Assembly (NCBI GenBank): GCA_002255575.1
Contig: NCAT01000003.1
Coordinates: 62,001-126,000 of the forward strand
DNA from: Acidocella sp. 20-57-95
GTDB taxonomy: Bacteria > Pseudomonadota > Alphaproteobacteria > Acetobacterales > Acetobacteraceae
Direction of reading: 5' to 3'
Length of the DNA stretch: 64,000 nucleotides
A program made the position numbers and the translations under genes. Positions 53,007 through 63,959 of the stretch are shown here, in pieces (position 1 is the stretch's first letter; each line of letters starts with the position of its first letter). Below the pieces are notes generated by a model. The model was not told the DNA's origin and made no database searches. It saw nothing but the letters and a program-made list of their open reading frames with translations.

Positions 53007-53896
53007 ATACGAATACGATGAAAAAAGAGGCTTTAAAACTGGCCGCGCGGCCGGAGTTTGAACGTGAGCTCGTGGATGCCAGCTCGATTGGCGCAGCCGA
53101 AATTCCGTTGTCAGTCTTGCAGCGTCTGCAGAATAATACCGGTTTCCGCCGCGGCGCTGTTTTGGTGGCACTCGCGCTGATCTGGCAAGGCTACGCTATG
53201 TGGCTGAATAACCCACTACTATTCCCAACGTTCAGCGATTCCGTCACGGTAATGGTCAGCGATTTCATCAATGGCGAGCTTCTCGGCCGGGTGATGACGT
53301 CGATGAAAGTTCTTGTCATCGGCTATACGATCGGCGTTGCGGTGGCGGCGGTGCTCACCACTTTGGCCGTCTCAAGCCGCTTGGGAAGCGACGTACTTGC
53401 GACGCTGACCGCAATGTTCAATCCGCTGCCGGCCATCGCGCTGCTGCCGCTGGCGCTTATCTGGTTTGGGCTGGGCATGTGGTCGCTGGTGTTCGTGCTG
53501 GTGCATGGCGTGCTGTGGGCCATAGCGTTGAACACCAATTCAGGGTTTCGCTCGGTGCCGGAAACCTTGCGCATGAGCGGCCGCAATTACGGGCTGACTG
53601 GTGTAAGGTATGTTGTCTTAATCCTGATTCCAGCGGCGTTTCCCTCAATTTTGACGGGTCTTAAAATCGGATGGGCGTTTGCTTGGCGGACATTAATCGC
53701 GGCAGAATTGGTGTTCGGCGTGTCGTCGCGCTCCGGCGGGTTGGGCTGGTATATTTTCGAGGCCCGCGAGGAGTTGAATACATCGAGCGTGTTTGCAGGA
53801 CTTCTGACAGTGATCATCATTGGCCTACTGGTTGAATCCGTGTTGTTCCGCGCCATTGAAGTGCGCACGGTACAAAAATGGGGTATGCAGCGATAG
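53003..53896 (+). CDS. ABC transporter permease, TauC/SsuC type
   Basis: 297 residues with six membrane helices after a 50-residue cytosolic start. The EAA-like coupling loop is RSVPETLRMSGRNYGLTGVRYVVLILIPAAFPSILTGLKIGWAFAWRTLIAAEL near 178-230. The family takes up sulfonates, nitrate or similar anions. It is followed after 7 bp by the TauE/SafE gene. Confidence 0.92.
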   Translation: MNTNTMKKEALKLAARPEFERELVDASSIGAAEIPLSVLQRLQNNTGFRRGAVLVALALIWQGYAMWLNNPLLFPTFSDSVTVMVSDFINGELLGRVMTSMKVLVIGYTIGVAVAAVLTTLAVSSRLGSDVLATLTAMFNPLPAIALLPLALIWFGLGMWSLVFVLVHGVLWAIALNTNSGFRSVPETLRMSGRNYGLTGVRYVVLILIPAAFPSILTGLKIGWAFAWRTLIAAELVFGVSSRSGGLGWYIFEAREELNTSSVFAGLLTVIIIGLLVESVLFRAIEVRTVQKWGMQR

Positions 53897-53903
53897 TCGC
53901 GAT

Positions 53904-54638
53904 ATGAGCTTTGCGCTCCCCTATAATTTGCTGATGGTCGTATGGCTTGGGGCGTTTTTTGGCGGGATCATTTCCGGCGCCAGCGGTTTCGGTTTTGCAT
54001 TGATCGCAGCATCTTTCTGGTTGCATCGGCTAACGCCGGTGGAGGCAACGGCTCTGATTACGGGATGCAGCATTCTTGTGAATGCCGGGTTGATGTGGCC
54101 CTTGCGCACGGCCATTGAACCACGACGGTTAGCGCCTTTTGCGTTTGGCGGACTGCTCGGCGTGCCAATCGGCGTTTGGGTATTATCGATTTTGAATGTC
54201 AGTGATTTCAGATTGATCCTTGGCACATTGATGACATTATTTGGGCTTTATGTTCTGTTTGTGCGGCGCCTGCCGGTCTTTGCACACGTACCTCTTGCAG
54301 TTGATGTTGTTGTGGGGGCTGCCGGGGGCATGCTCAGCGGTCTGGGCGGCTTTGCAGGGGTGCTACCGATGATCTGGACTCAGCTGCGCGGCTGGCCGCG
54401 AGATATTGCGCGTGGGGTTTATCAGCCATTTGTTTTGGTCGTGCAGATTTTTACGCTGACGCTAATTGTTGTATCGCAGGTCGACAAAACGGCATTGACA
54501 CTGATCATTATTTCCATCCCTCCCCTCACTGCTGGCAGTTGGATCGGCTGGCAGCTTTACAGCCGCATGAACCACGAAATGTTCCGAAAACTGGTTGCCG
54601 CTGGGGTTATGGTGTCTGGGCTGACCTTAATTTTTTAA
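53904..54638 (+). CDS. TauE/SafE family membrane exporter
   Basis: 244 residues with about eight helices from the ATG at 53904. FFGGIISGASGFGFALIAASFW near 17-38 and VVGAAGGMLSGLGGFAGVLPMIW near 130-152 are the two internally repeated TauE signatures. Members export sulfite or organosulfur acids during sulfonate breakdown, others handle different anions. Tight linkage to a TauABC-type importer supports a sulfite role. A longer frame starting inside the permease gene was rejected. It converges on the GntR gene with 8 bp between. Confidence 0.88.
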   Translation: MSFALPYNLLMVVWLGAFFGGIISGASGFGFALIAASFWLHRLTPVEATALITGCSILVNAGLMWPLRTAIEPRRLAPFAFGGLLGVPIGVWVLSILNVSDFRLILGTLMTLFGLYVLFVRRLPVFAHVPLAVDVVVGAAGGMLSGLGGFAGVLPMIWTQLRGWPRDIARGVYQPFVLVVQIFTLTLIVVSQVDKTALTLIIISIPPLTAGSWIGWQLYSRMNHEMFRKLVAAGVMVSGLTLIF

Positions 54639-54646
54639 TACTCGCA

Positions 54647-55393
54647 TTATGTTACTTCGGTTGCGTAGGCATAATGGTTGGTCTTGCAATAGCTGATGCG
54701 CAACTCGACAATTTTGCCATTCACATCGCGGGCGATGCGGTTAATTTCCAGTAACGGGGTGCCCGTCTCGACCGCAAGATTTTTCATTTCATCGCGTCCC
54801 GCCAGAACGGCGCGTAAGGTTTCGCTGGCATTGGCAATCGTGATGCGATAGCGCTCCTGGTAGATCACATACATTTCCTCAGCCATGTCTTCGCCAGGCG
54901 AAATCGCTAAATCTGGCATCAGAACGACGGGAATATAAACCCGTTCGAAAATGGCGGGATCGCTGCTGAAATGCCGCACCCGTGTGATGACATGCAGCAT
55001 CTCGCCCACCGGAACGGCTAACATCCGCGCCAAATCCTTGGTCGCTTTGACCTGCTTTTGCGAGAGCGGACGGCTGACCGGCGTTAGCCGCTCGCGCTTG
55101 TCGTCCACCATCCGGAAGAACTGGAACAAGGTCTGCTCACCGGTATGGCGCGCCACATAGGTGCCACGGCCCTGTTGGCGCACAATCAGCTTATCGGCTT
55201 CCAGCGCAATAAGGGCCTTGCGGACGGTTCCTTGGCTAACCTTGAATTCCGCAGCGAGTTGAAACTCGTTTGGAATCATTTCGCCTGGTTGCCATTGCCC
55301 AGAACCGATGCGTTGCGTCATCACTGTTTTTACCTGCGCGTAGAGCGGTTGGAAGCTCATGCCGGTTTCGTGCTTATTGGCGGCCTGGCTCAT
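54647..55393 (-). CDS. GntR family regulator with UTRA domain
   Basis: 248 residues. The winged helix is at about 15-80 (IPNEFQLAAEFKVSQGTVRKALIALEADKLIVRQQGRGTYV) and the ligand-binding UTRA domain at about 95-240 (FERVYIPVVLMPDL, SETLRAVLAG, LLEINRIARD). Characterised HutC/UTRA regulators bind short dyads and release on effector binding. It lies next to the comC-slcC-suyBA operon and is the probable reader of the CTTATATAAG sites. In Cupriavidus the DHPS regulator HpsR is of LacI type, so this would be a replacement. Confidence 0.9.
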   Translation of the reverse strand: MSQAANKHETGMSFQPLYAQVKTVMTQRIGSGQWQPGEMIPNEFQLAAEFKVSQGTVRKALIALEADKLIVRQQGRGTYVARHTGEQTLFQFFRMVDDKRERLTPVSRPLSQKQVKATKDLARMLAVPVGEMLHVITRVRHFSSDPAIFERVYIPVVLMPDLAISPGEDMAEEMYVIYQERYRITIANASETLRAVLAGRDEMKNLAVETGTPLLEINRIARDVNGKIVELRISYCKTNHYAYATEVT

Positions 55394-55498
55394 CTTAGGG
55401 TGGGCTTTGCGTTGTGCTGGGAAATGAAAAATATATCATACCCTTTATAGATAATATCCGCCCTATGACGGCAAGGGGTAAAGCTAGCGCGGGGGCGG

Positions 55499-56476
55499 TT
55501 ATGATCCTACAAACCATGAATCCTGCACCTCTATCCCTTCCTGGGCAGCTTTTTGCCGGTTCGCGAGGCGCCGTTCGCCCGGCAGGCGTGCCCCTTTCTC
55601 AGCCGCAACCATAGTAAAAAGCCGCTCAATATAACTGACACCGGGGCCAAACAGGGCCGGATTGATGGCGATGATGAATTGGCCCGTGGCCGGTGGTGGG
55701 CCTTTGGCATCGAGAAACGATGATGCCTCGAAGGCAAAATGACTACCGGTGAGCCCGGCGGCCATCGCTTCGACCATCAGCGCCAGTGCTGCCCCCTTGG
55801 CGCCGCCCAGCGGCAGCATGGTGCCGGCCAGCGCGGCCTTCGCATCCGTGGTTGGTTTGCCGTCTACATCGAGCGCCCAGTCATCCGGAATTGCCGCGCC
55901 CTGCTGTGCCGCCGCCACCACATTGCCGCGCGCCACTTTCGAGAGCGATAAATCAATCACCACCGGCGGGCTGGCAGGGCGCGGAAATGCACTGGCAATG
56001 GGGTTGGTGCCCATGAGTGGCGTTTGCCCGCCCCAGGGCGCCATGGCGGCGGGGGCGTTGGCGAACATGATCGCGATCATGCCGCGTTCGGCAATGCGTT
56101 CCACCGCCAGCCCCATGGCACCGCAATGGCCTGAGCGCGTGATGGATGCTGCTGCAATACCTTGCGCCAGAGCAACCGGCACCAGTGCGGTGATGGCGAG
56201 GTCGATGGCCGGGTAGGCAAAGCCATTGGCGGCATCTACAATCAGAGCAGAAGGCGCGGTCTGGTTGAGGGTGGGAATGGCAAAACCATCAACTTTGCCG
56301 CAATTGGCTTGTGCCGCATAGTTCGCAAGCCGCAACAGCCCGTGGGTGCCCAGCCCGTCCGCCTGCGCCGACACCAAGGCCGTGGCAACCGATTTAGCAT
56401 TGGCGGCAGACGTTTTATGCGTCATCAGCACCGCTTCAGCCTTGGCCTGTGCTTCAGCGAGGGATAATTTTGCCAT
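55499..56476 (-). CDS. comC: (R)-sulfolactate dehydrogenase, Ldh/malate-dehydrogenase family
   Basis: 325 residues of the Ldh2/MDG family: DGLGTHGLLRLANYA near 40, ITRSGHCGAMGLAVERIAERGMIAI near 113-137 with the catalytic His, and LMGTNPIASAFP near 153. In sulfonate pathways ComC reduces 3-sulfopyruvate to (R)-sulfolactate with NADPH. The family also contains lactate, malate and ureidoglycolate enzymes, so the specific role rests on its place behind suyAB and slcC. It is last in the operon. Confidence 0.83.
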   Translation of the reverse strand: MAKLSLAEAQAKAEAVLMTHKTSAANAKSVATALVSAQADGLGTHGLLRLANYAAQANCGKVDGFAIPTLNQTAPSALIVDAANGFAYPAIDLAITALVPVALAQGIAAASITRSGHCGAMGLAVERIAERGMIAIMFANAPAAMAPWGGQTPLMGTNPIASAFPRPASPPVVIDLSLSKVARGNVVAAAQQGAAIPDDWALDVDGKPTTDAKAALAGTMLPLGGAKGAALALMVEAMAAGLTGSHFAFEASSFLDAKGPPPATGQFIIAINPALFGPGVSYIERLFTMVAAEKGARLPGERRLANRQKAAQEGIEVQDSWFVGS

Positions 56477-56481
56477 ACATC

Positions 56482-57411
56482 CTATCCGAGTTTGAGATCG
56501 CGCAGCACGATATCGGCAATCATGCCAGAAACCCGCACGTTTGATTCTGCCGTAACGCCGGCGATGTGGGGGGTGAGAAGCAATTGCTTGATCCCCTCCA
56601 ATAATGCGCCATGGGCCGCATCTAGCGGTTCTCGCTCGAACACGTCGAGCGCGGCGCCAGCGATTTTTCCAGCGCGCAGTGCGTCAGCCAGAGCGGCCTC
56701 GTCGACCACACCACCGCGCGCGGCATTGATCAGCACGGCGCTCGGCTTCATCAAAGCCAGTGTATCGCGGTTCACCAGATGCCGGGTTTCAGTTGATAAT
56801 GGGACATGCAGGCTGATGACATCGCATGTTACGAAAAGTTCGTTAAGCCCCAGCCGCGCGGCGGTTTGCCAGGCGGGGTGCGAGGCGGGCAAAAACGGGT
56901 CGGCAGCGCAAATCGTCATGCCCAGTGCCGCCAGCCGTGTTGCTGCCTGCCGGGCGGTGCCGCCAAAGCCCACCAACCCGGCACGCTTGCCCGCGATTTC
57001 AAGACCAATCAGCCGCTCACGCGGCCAGCTTCCAGCCGCCACGGCGGCGCTCTCCCGATAGGCGCCGCGCAGCAGCATCATGGCCGTGCAGACCACATAT
57101 TCGGCCACCGCCGCGTCGTTAGCGCCGGTTGCCGGGTAAACGGCAATGTTGCGGGCAGCGCATGCTTCAAGATCGATGTTATCGAGCCCCACACCCAGAC
57201 GCCCGATGAGTTGCAGTTTGGGTCCCGCTTCGAGCAACGCCGCCCTAACCTGAGTGCGGTTGCGGACAATTAACGCCCGCGCCGCGCCCAAAGCTGCCCG
57301 TAAATCATCGGGGCGGTCAACGAGGTCCGGCGCATACAGCACAGGCGTTTTCGCCTGCAGCTGATGCACCGAAGTCTCGTCCATGAACTCAGCGATGACG
57401 ATATCCGCCAT
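56482..57411 (-). CDS. slcC: (S)-sulfolactate dehydrogenase, D-2-hydroxyacid dehydrogenase family
   Basis: 309 residues. The NAD motif is a variant, AGLVGFGGTARQAATRLAALG near 147-167. Catalytic Arg in LINAARGGVVDEAALADAL near 225-243, Glu in FEREP and His in LLTPHIAGVTAES near 280 are present. SlcC oxidises (S)-sulfolactate to 3-sulfopyruvate. It is close to SerA-type sequences, so context decides the name. Five bp separate it from comC; together they turn the S form into the R form used by SuyAB. Confidence 0.84.
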   Translation of the reverse strand: MADIVIAEFMDETSVHQLQAKTPVLYAPDLVDRPDDLRAALGAARALIVRNRTQVRAALLEAGPKLQLIGRLGVGLDNIDLEACAARNIAVYPATGANDAAVAEYVVCTAMMLLRGAYRESAAVAAGSWPRERLIGLEIAGKRAGLVGFGGTARQAATRLAALGMTICAADPFLPASHPAWQTAARLGLNELFVTCDVISLHVPLSTETRHLVNRDTLALMKPSAVLINAARGGVVDEAALADALRAGKIAGAALDVFEREPLDAAHGALLEGIKQLLLTPHIAGVTAESNVRVSGMIADIVLRDLKLG

Positions 57412-57418
57412 GATGATT

Positions 57419-58588
57419 TCAGGCGCTGCGATACAGCTTCGTCATGCTGAATTCGCGGTGCCCTAATGCCTCGGCGGCGGTGAGGCGGCCGTTGGCTGTA
57501 CGGTAGATATTTTCAATCAACGCATCGCCGGCCTGCTCGATGGTCATTTCCCGACGCAGTACGCCCGAGACATCAACATCGATATGTTCAGGCATGGTCC
57601 GCACGGTGCGCGGGTTGCCGGTAATTTTGATCACCGGCACGATCGGGTTACCGATCACATTACCCTGGCCGGTCGGGAAGGTGTGGATCACATAACCACC
57701 CGCCGCCATCAACGTGACGCATTCGGCGGCGGCGGATGATGTGTCCATATAATACAGGCCAGGTCCACGCCCGGGTTCTTCGGCCGGCTGCAAAGCATCA
57801 AGGAACTTGCTGTTATGGCCCATTTTCTCAAGGTTCCCCAGGGCCTTCTCCTCAATGGTGGTCAAGCCGCCGAGGATATTGCCTTTGGTGGGCTGGCTGT
57901 CTGAAAGATCGTCGGTTTTGTGGGCCTCGATCACGTCTTCCTGGTAGGCTTTCCACATTTTATACCATTTTTCCTCGATCTCCGGAGAGATCGCCCGCTT
58001 GCGCGCCAGATGCTCCCCGCCGGTGATTTCCGAGGTCTCACCGAACACGCCGTAAATACCCTGTGGGATCAGCTTGTCATACATATTGCCAACGGCCGGG
58101 CAGGAAGCGAGACCGGTGGTGGTATCACTCTCGCCACACTTGGTTGAAATCCACAGATCCGAGACTTTAATCGGCTCACGCTTGAGCTCGGACGCCCACT
58201 GCACAAATTCCTTGGCTTTGCGTGAGGCGGAAGCGATGGTGTTGATATCGCCATGCTGCTCGATCCAAAAACCTTCAACCGGTTTGCCGGTTTTGCGGAT
58301 GCCATCCACCACCCGGCCGGTCCATGAGGGTTCAATCCCGATCACGATGACCGCAGCGACATTCGGGTTTGAGCCGGTGCCGATGAGGGTACGGAAATGC
58401 ACTTCCAAATCTTCGCCAAACTGCAAACGCCCATAGGCGTGCGGAATGGCCATGGTGCCTTTGATGTTGTTGGCTACCGCTTCGCAGGCGGCGTTCGACA
58501 AATCATCGAGCGGCAGGATGACAACGTGATTGCGCACGCCAACACGGTTATTTTCGCGGCGCCAGCCGGTTAGGGTCATTTCATTCAT
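57419..58588 (-). CDS. suyB: (R)-sulfolactate sulfo-lyase, large subunit
   Basis: 389 residues of the UxaA/altronate-dehydratase C-domain family. It begins [19 protein letters not shown] and has the iron-ligand region [21 protein letters not shown] near 149-169 and [22 protein letters not shown] near 309. Galactarate/altronate dehydratases are relatives, but in SuyAB the large subunit is separate from a SAF-domain small subunit, as here (14 bp apart). The enzyme splits (R)-sulfolactate to pyruvate and sulfite. Confidence 0.9.
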   Translation of the reverse strand: MNEMTLTGWRRENNRVGVRNHVVILPLDDLSNAACEAVANNIKGTMAIPHAYGRLQFGEDLEVHFRTLIGTGSNPNVAAVIVIGIEPSWTGRVVDGIRKTGKPVEGFWIEQHGDINTIASASRKAKEFVQWASELKREPIKVSDLWISTKCGESDTTTGLASCPAVGNMYDKLIPQGIYGVFGETSEITGGEHLARKRAISPEIEEKWYKMWKAYQEDVIEAHKTDDLSDSQPTKGNILGGLTTIEEKALGNLEKMGHNSKFLDALQPAEEPGRGPGLYYMDTSSAAAECVTLMAAGGYVIHTFPTGQGNVIGNPIVPVIKITGNPRTVRTMPEHIDVDVSGVLRREMTIEQAGDALIENIYRTANGRLTAAEALGHREFSMTKLYRSA

Positions 58589-58602
58589 TATACGCGCTCC
58601 GA

Positions 58603-58890
58603 TTACCAGCGTTTCGTTTTGAGATTATGGGTGTGAACATGGCTGCCTTTGCGCGTGTCAGCCACGATCTTGCCGATGTCTTCGCCATATTTGATTGCGG
58701 TGTCACCAGCTTTAAGGTCGCGAAGCGCCACCTTATGGCCAATTGGCACATCATCATTCACGGTCAGATGAAATGCCTCATTGGTTTTGGTGATCACACA
58801 TAACATATCAGTGCCGGCCTTAAGGTCTTCAATTACGACAACGCCGACATTGTCTTCTGAGTTATGAACTAAAAGCTGTGGTATGCTCAT
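58603..58890 (-). CDS. suyA: (R)-sulfolactate sulfo-lyase, small subunit
   Basis: 95 residues forming one SAF domain: [21 protein letters not shown], then [22 protein letters not shown] and the C-terminal [14 protein letters not shown], where the HTHN motif is shared with the N-domain of altronate dehydratases. It partners SuyB. It is first in the suyAB-slcC-comC operon, behind a TTGACA promoter whose -10 lies in a 15-bp palindromic site. Confidence 0.9.
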   Translation of the reverse strand: MSIPQLLVHNSEDNVGVVVIEDLKAGTDMLCVITKTNEAFHLTVNDDVPIGHKVALRDLKAGDTAIKYGEDIGKIVADTRKGSHVHTHNLKTKRW

Positions 58891-58930
58891 GACGGCAATG
58901 TTCCTCTCTCTCTTTTAAATCCTTTGCCGA

Positions 58931-58945
58931 ATAACTTATATAAGA
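58931..58945 (+). promoter_or_regulatory. Operator candidate, left copy
   Basis: ATAACTTATATAAGA, centred on the perfect 10-bp palindrome CTTATATAAG (58935-58944). The same 15 bases recur in inverted orientation at 59026-59040. Likely target of the nearby GntR regulator, which is inference. Confidence 0.65.
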
Positions 58946-58962
58946 TAGCTGTTAACTGTCAA
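58935..58962 (-). promoter_or_regulatory. suyA promoter
   Basis: On the minus strand TTGACA (58962-58957) and TATAAG (58940-58935) are 16 bp apart, 45 bases before the suyA ATG. The -10 box is part of the palindrome at 58931-58945, so a bound regulator would block it. Confidence 0.65.
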
Positions 58963-59015
58963 CTGCTGCTTAGAGTTATCGCGGTTGTCGCTTAAAAAGC
59001 AACCCAACGTAAAGC

Positions 59016-59043
59016 TTGACATAAGTCTTATATAAGTTATATT
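59016..59043 (+). promoter_or_regulatory. hpsU promoter
   Basis: TTGACA at 59016-59021 and TATATT at 59038-59043 with a 16-bp spacer, about 78 bases before the hpsU ATG. The spacer contains most of the right copy of the palindromic site, so regulation by steric block fits. Confidence 0.68.
59026..59040 (-). promoter_or_regulatory. Operator candidate, right copy
   Basis: ATAACTTATATAAGA on the minus strand, identical over 15 bases to 58931-58945. The core CTTATATAAG is at 59027-59036; the two centres are 92 bp apart, close to nine helical turns. Confidence 0.65.
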
Positions 59044-59120
59044 AGCTACCGTCACGGGTAAAGCGTCAGCCAACAATTCAAGGCCGCGGAAAAACCAAGG
59101 AAAATCGGGGGAAACACCAC

Positions 59121-61843
<2,723 letters not shown>

Positions 61844-61846
61844 AGC

Positions 61847-62611
61847 ATGACGAATCGTCTTGATAATTTGTTCAATCTTGATGGCCGACACGCGCTGGTC
61901 ACGGGCGGTAGTAGCGGCATCGGCTTGGCGATCGCCGAGGCGCTTGGGCGGCAGGGTGCATCAGTAACGTTGGTGGCGCGGCGGGAGACTGAATTATTAG
62001 CCGCATCTGCGCGGCTGCATGATCTTGGCATCAGGGCAGAGTTTCTTGCAGCCGATCTAGGCAAACATGAGGGACCAGATGCGGTTGTTGATGCGATAAA
62101 AATGCCGGTGGATATTCTGGTGAATGCGGCCGGCATAAATTTGCGCCAGCCGTTTGAAAGCGTCACGTTGGAAGCGTTCGACGCGCACATGGCGATTCAT
62201 CTTCGCGCGCCATTCCGGCTGGTGCAGCGCCTCGCACCTGGCATGGCCGAGCGGCATTATGGCCGCGTGATCATGTTTGGATCGCTGCAATCCTACCGGG
62301 CCTTTCCAAACTCGGCGCCCTACGGTGCGGCCAAAGGTGGCGTTTTACAATTAACCCGTGCGATCGCCGAGCAATGGTCACGGCACGGCATCACGTGCAA
62401 CGCCATTGTGCCTGGATTTTTCCGCACCGGCCTGACCGAAGCGGTGTTTAAGGATGAGGCGATCGCGGCACGCAATGCCGCCCAAACCGCCATAGGCCGT
62501 AATGGCGTGATGGAGGATTTATTCGGGACGGCGATCTTTTTGGCATCACAGGCTTCAGCCTATGTGACAGGCCAGATATTGCCCGTAGATGGCGGATTTA
62601 CGGCCAAATAG
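61847..62611 (+). CDS. hpsO: SDR dehydrogenase, probable DHPS 2-dehydrogenase (HpsO)
   Basis: 254 residues. Cofactor loop LVTGGSSGIGLAIAEAL near 17-33, NAAG near 90, catalytic Ser in GSLQSYRA near 144 and YGAAKGG near 157-163, and the C-terminal ASAYVTGQILPVDGG. In the Cupriavidus system HpsO and HpsP together interconvert DHPS enantiomers through the 2-ketone. The assignment follows gene order. It starts 3 bp after hpsN. Confidence 0.8.
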   Translation: MTNRLDNLFNLDGRHALVTGGSSGIGLAIAEALGRQGASVTLVARRETELLAASARLHDLGIRAEFLAADLGKHEGPDAVVDAIKMPVDILVNAAGINLRQPFESVTLEAFDAHMAIHLRAPFRLVQRLAPGMAERHYGRVIMFGSLQSYRAFPNSAPYGAAKGGVLQLTRAIAEQWSRHGITCNAIVPGFFRTGLTEAVFKDEAIAARNAAQTAIGRNGVMEDLFGTAIFLASQASAYVTGQILPVDGGFTAK

Positions 62612-62623
62612 AAGGAGGCTTCC

Positions 62624-63619
62624 GTGAAAGCACTGATGTATCTGGCCCCTGGGGTCGTGGAATACCGCGATGTTCCGGTTCCTGTTGCAGGGCCCGATGA
62701 AGTTTTGGTGAAGGTGGAAGCGGTCGGTATTTGCGGCTCGGACATGCATGCCTACCATGGCCATGATGAGCGCCGCCCACCGCCGCTGGTGCTAGGCCAT
62801 GAAGCCGCCGGCGTGATTGCTGAAGGCCCACGCTGCGGTCAGCGCGTGACCATCAATCCGCTGGTGACATGTGGGCATTGCGAATTCTGCGTTGCGGGCA
62901 ACACGCATCTTTGCGGGCAACGGCAGATTATCTCAATGCCGCCGCGTCCCGGCGCGTTCGGTGAATATGTCACCATTCCGGAACGTAATGTCGTGGTGAT
63001 CCCTGAGTCTATGCCGTTCAATGTTGCGGCGCTGGCGGAGCCATTGGCGGTTTCCTGGCATGCGGTACGGATCGGCGTGGAATTATTACGGCGGCCTTTG
63101 GCGGTTGCCACCTGCTGCGTATTGGGCGGCGGGGCCATTGGGCTGGGGGCTGCCCTGGTGCTGCGCCGCTTCGGTGCCCACAAAATTCATTTGGGTGAGC
63201 CGAATGAAAAACGCCGTGCCACGGCGGTGGCGGCGCTGCCATTGAACGCCTATGCGCCAGGCACGCCTGCAGAGCCACTGGCGGCCTCGGTTGATTTTGT
63301 GATCGATGCTGTCGGCGCGAAAGCCACCCGCGAGGCCGCCAGCCGCTTGGTAAAGCCAGGGGGCATTATCATTCACGCCGGCTTGCTGCCGGGGGTAGAT
63401 GGCTTTGATGTGCGCCGGATCACCCTACAGGAAGTTACAGTGCGGGGAACCTATTGTTACACGCAGAGCGATTTCCGCGATGTCGTTGATACGCTTGCCA
63501 TTAGCGGCTTTGGCAATCTTAACTGGGTTGCCCAGATGCCGCTGAGTGCGGGTGCGCAGGCATTTGCCGAAATCGACCAAGGGGCGTTGGAAGCTGCCAA
63601 AATATTGCTGGTCCCGTAG
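62624..63619 (+). CDS. hpsP: Zinc alcohol dehydrogenase, probable DHPS 2-dehydrogenase (HpsP)
   Basis: 331 residues from a GTG with AAGGAGG 6 bases before it. Catalytic zinc site GICGSDMHAYHG near 36-47 and GHEAAGVI near 58, structural zinc cysteines in TCGHCEFCVAGNTHLC near 81-96, and the NAD loop CVLGGGAIGLGAALVL near 166. It pairs with HpsO in racemising DHPS. It closes the hpsUNOP operon; no terminator hairpin is obvious after it. Confidence 0.82.
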   Translation: MKALMYLAPGVVEYRDVPVPVAGPDEVLVKVEAVGICGSDMHAYHGHDERRPPPLVLGHEAAGVIAEGPRCGQRVTINPLVTCGHCEFCVAGNTHLCGQRQIISMPPRPGAFGEYVTIPERNVVVIPESMPFNVAALAEPLAVSWHAVRIGVELLRRPLAVATCCVLGGGAIGLGAALVLRRFGAHKIHLGEPNEKRRATAVAALPLNAYAPGTPAEPLAASVDFVIDAVGAKATREAASRLVKPGGIIIHAGLLPGVDGFDVRRITLQEVTVRGTYCYTQSDFRDVVDTLAISGFGNLNWVAQMPLSAGAQAFAEIDQGALEAAKILLVP

Positions 63620-63959
63620 GGAACACGCAGCTTCGATGGGCCTGATGTATCGGCACCTGGTGGTGTGCGAGCGCGATGGTGCCTTTCAGTATGGCTGCGG
63701 CTTGTTAACGATTATGACAAGCCGGCTAGTGAGACCGCCGCAAAGTAGCCCCGACCAAGCCAGGCAGACTACTATATATCAGCACGGAAATTTGATTTGA
63801 TACTAAATGTAGTCGAAATCTGCAAAAATTGCCCAATTCTGGTTTGCATTTTTCCCCCAGAGATGCGAACTTTACGCCCACTGATTCGATGCCATGTCTT
63901 CATCTCACGTCGTCTGGTGCTGTCAAAACGTCTAGTACTGCCGAAATAGGAGTAAGCTT
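63620..63959. other. Intergenic stretch, no gene recognised
   Basis: 340 bp after hpsP. No coding frame has a ribosome site plus recognisable sequence, and I saw no terminator, repeat or operator copy. It becomes AT-rich toward the right end, where promoters for the next gene may lie. Confidence 0.6.

Noticed and set aside
63546-63800. Small plus-strand frame spanning the hpsP end and the gap
   Set aside because: Overlaps hpsP in another frame and has no ribosome site or recognisable sequence.
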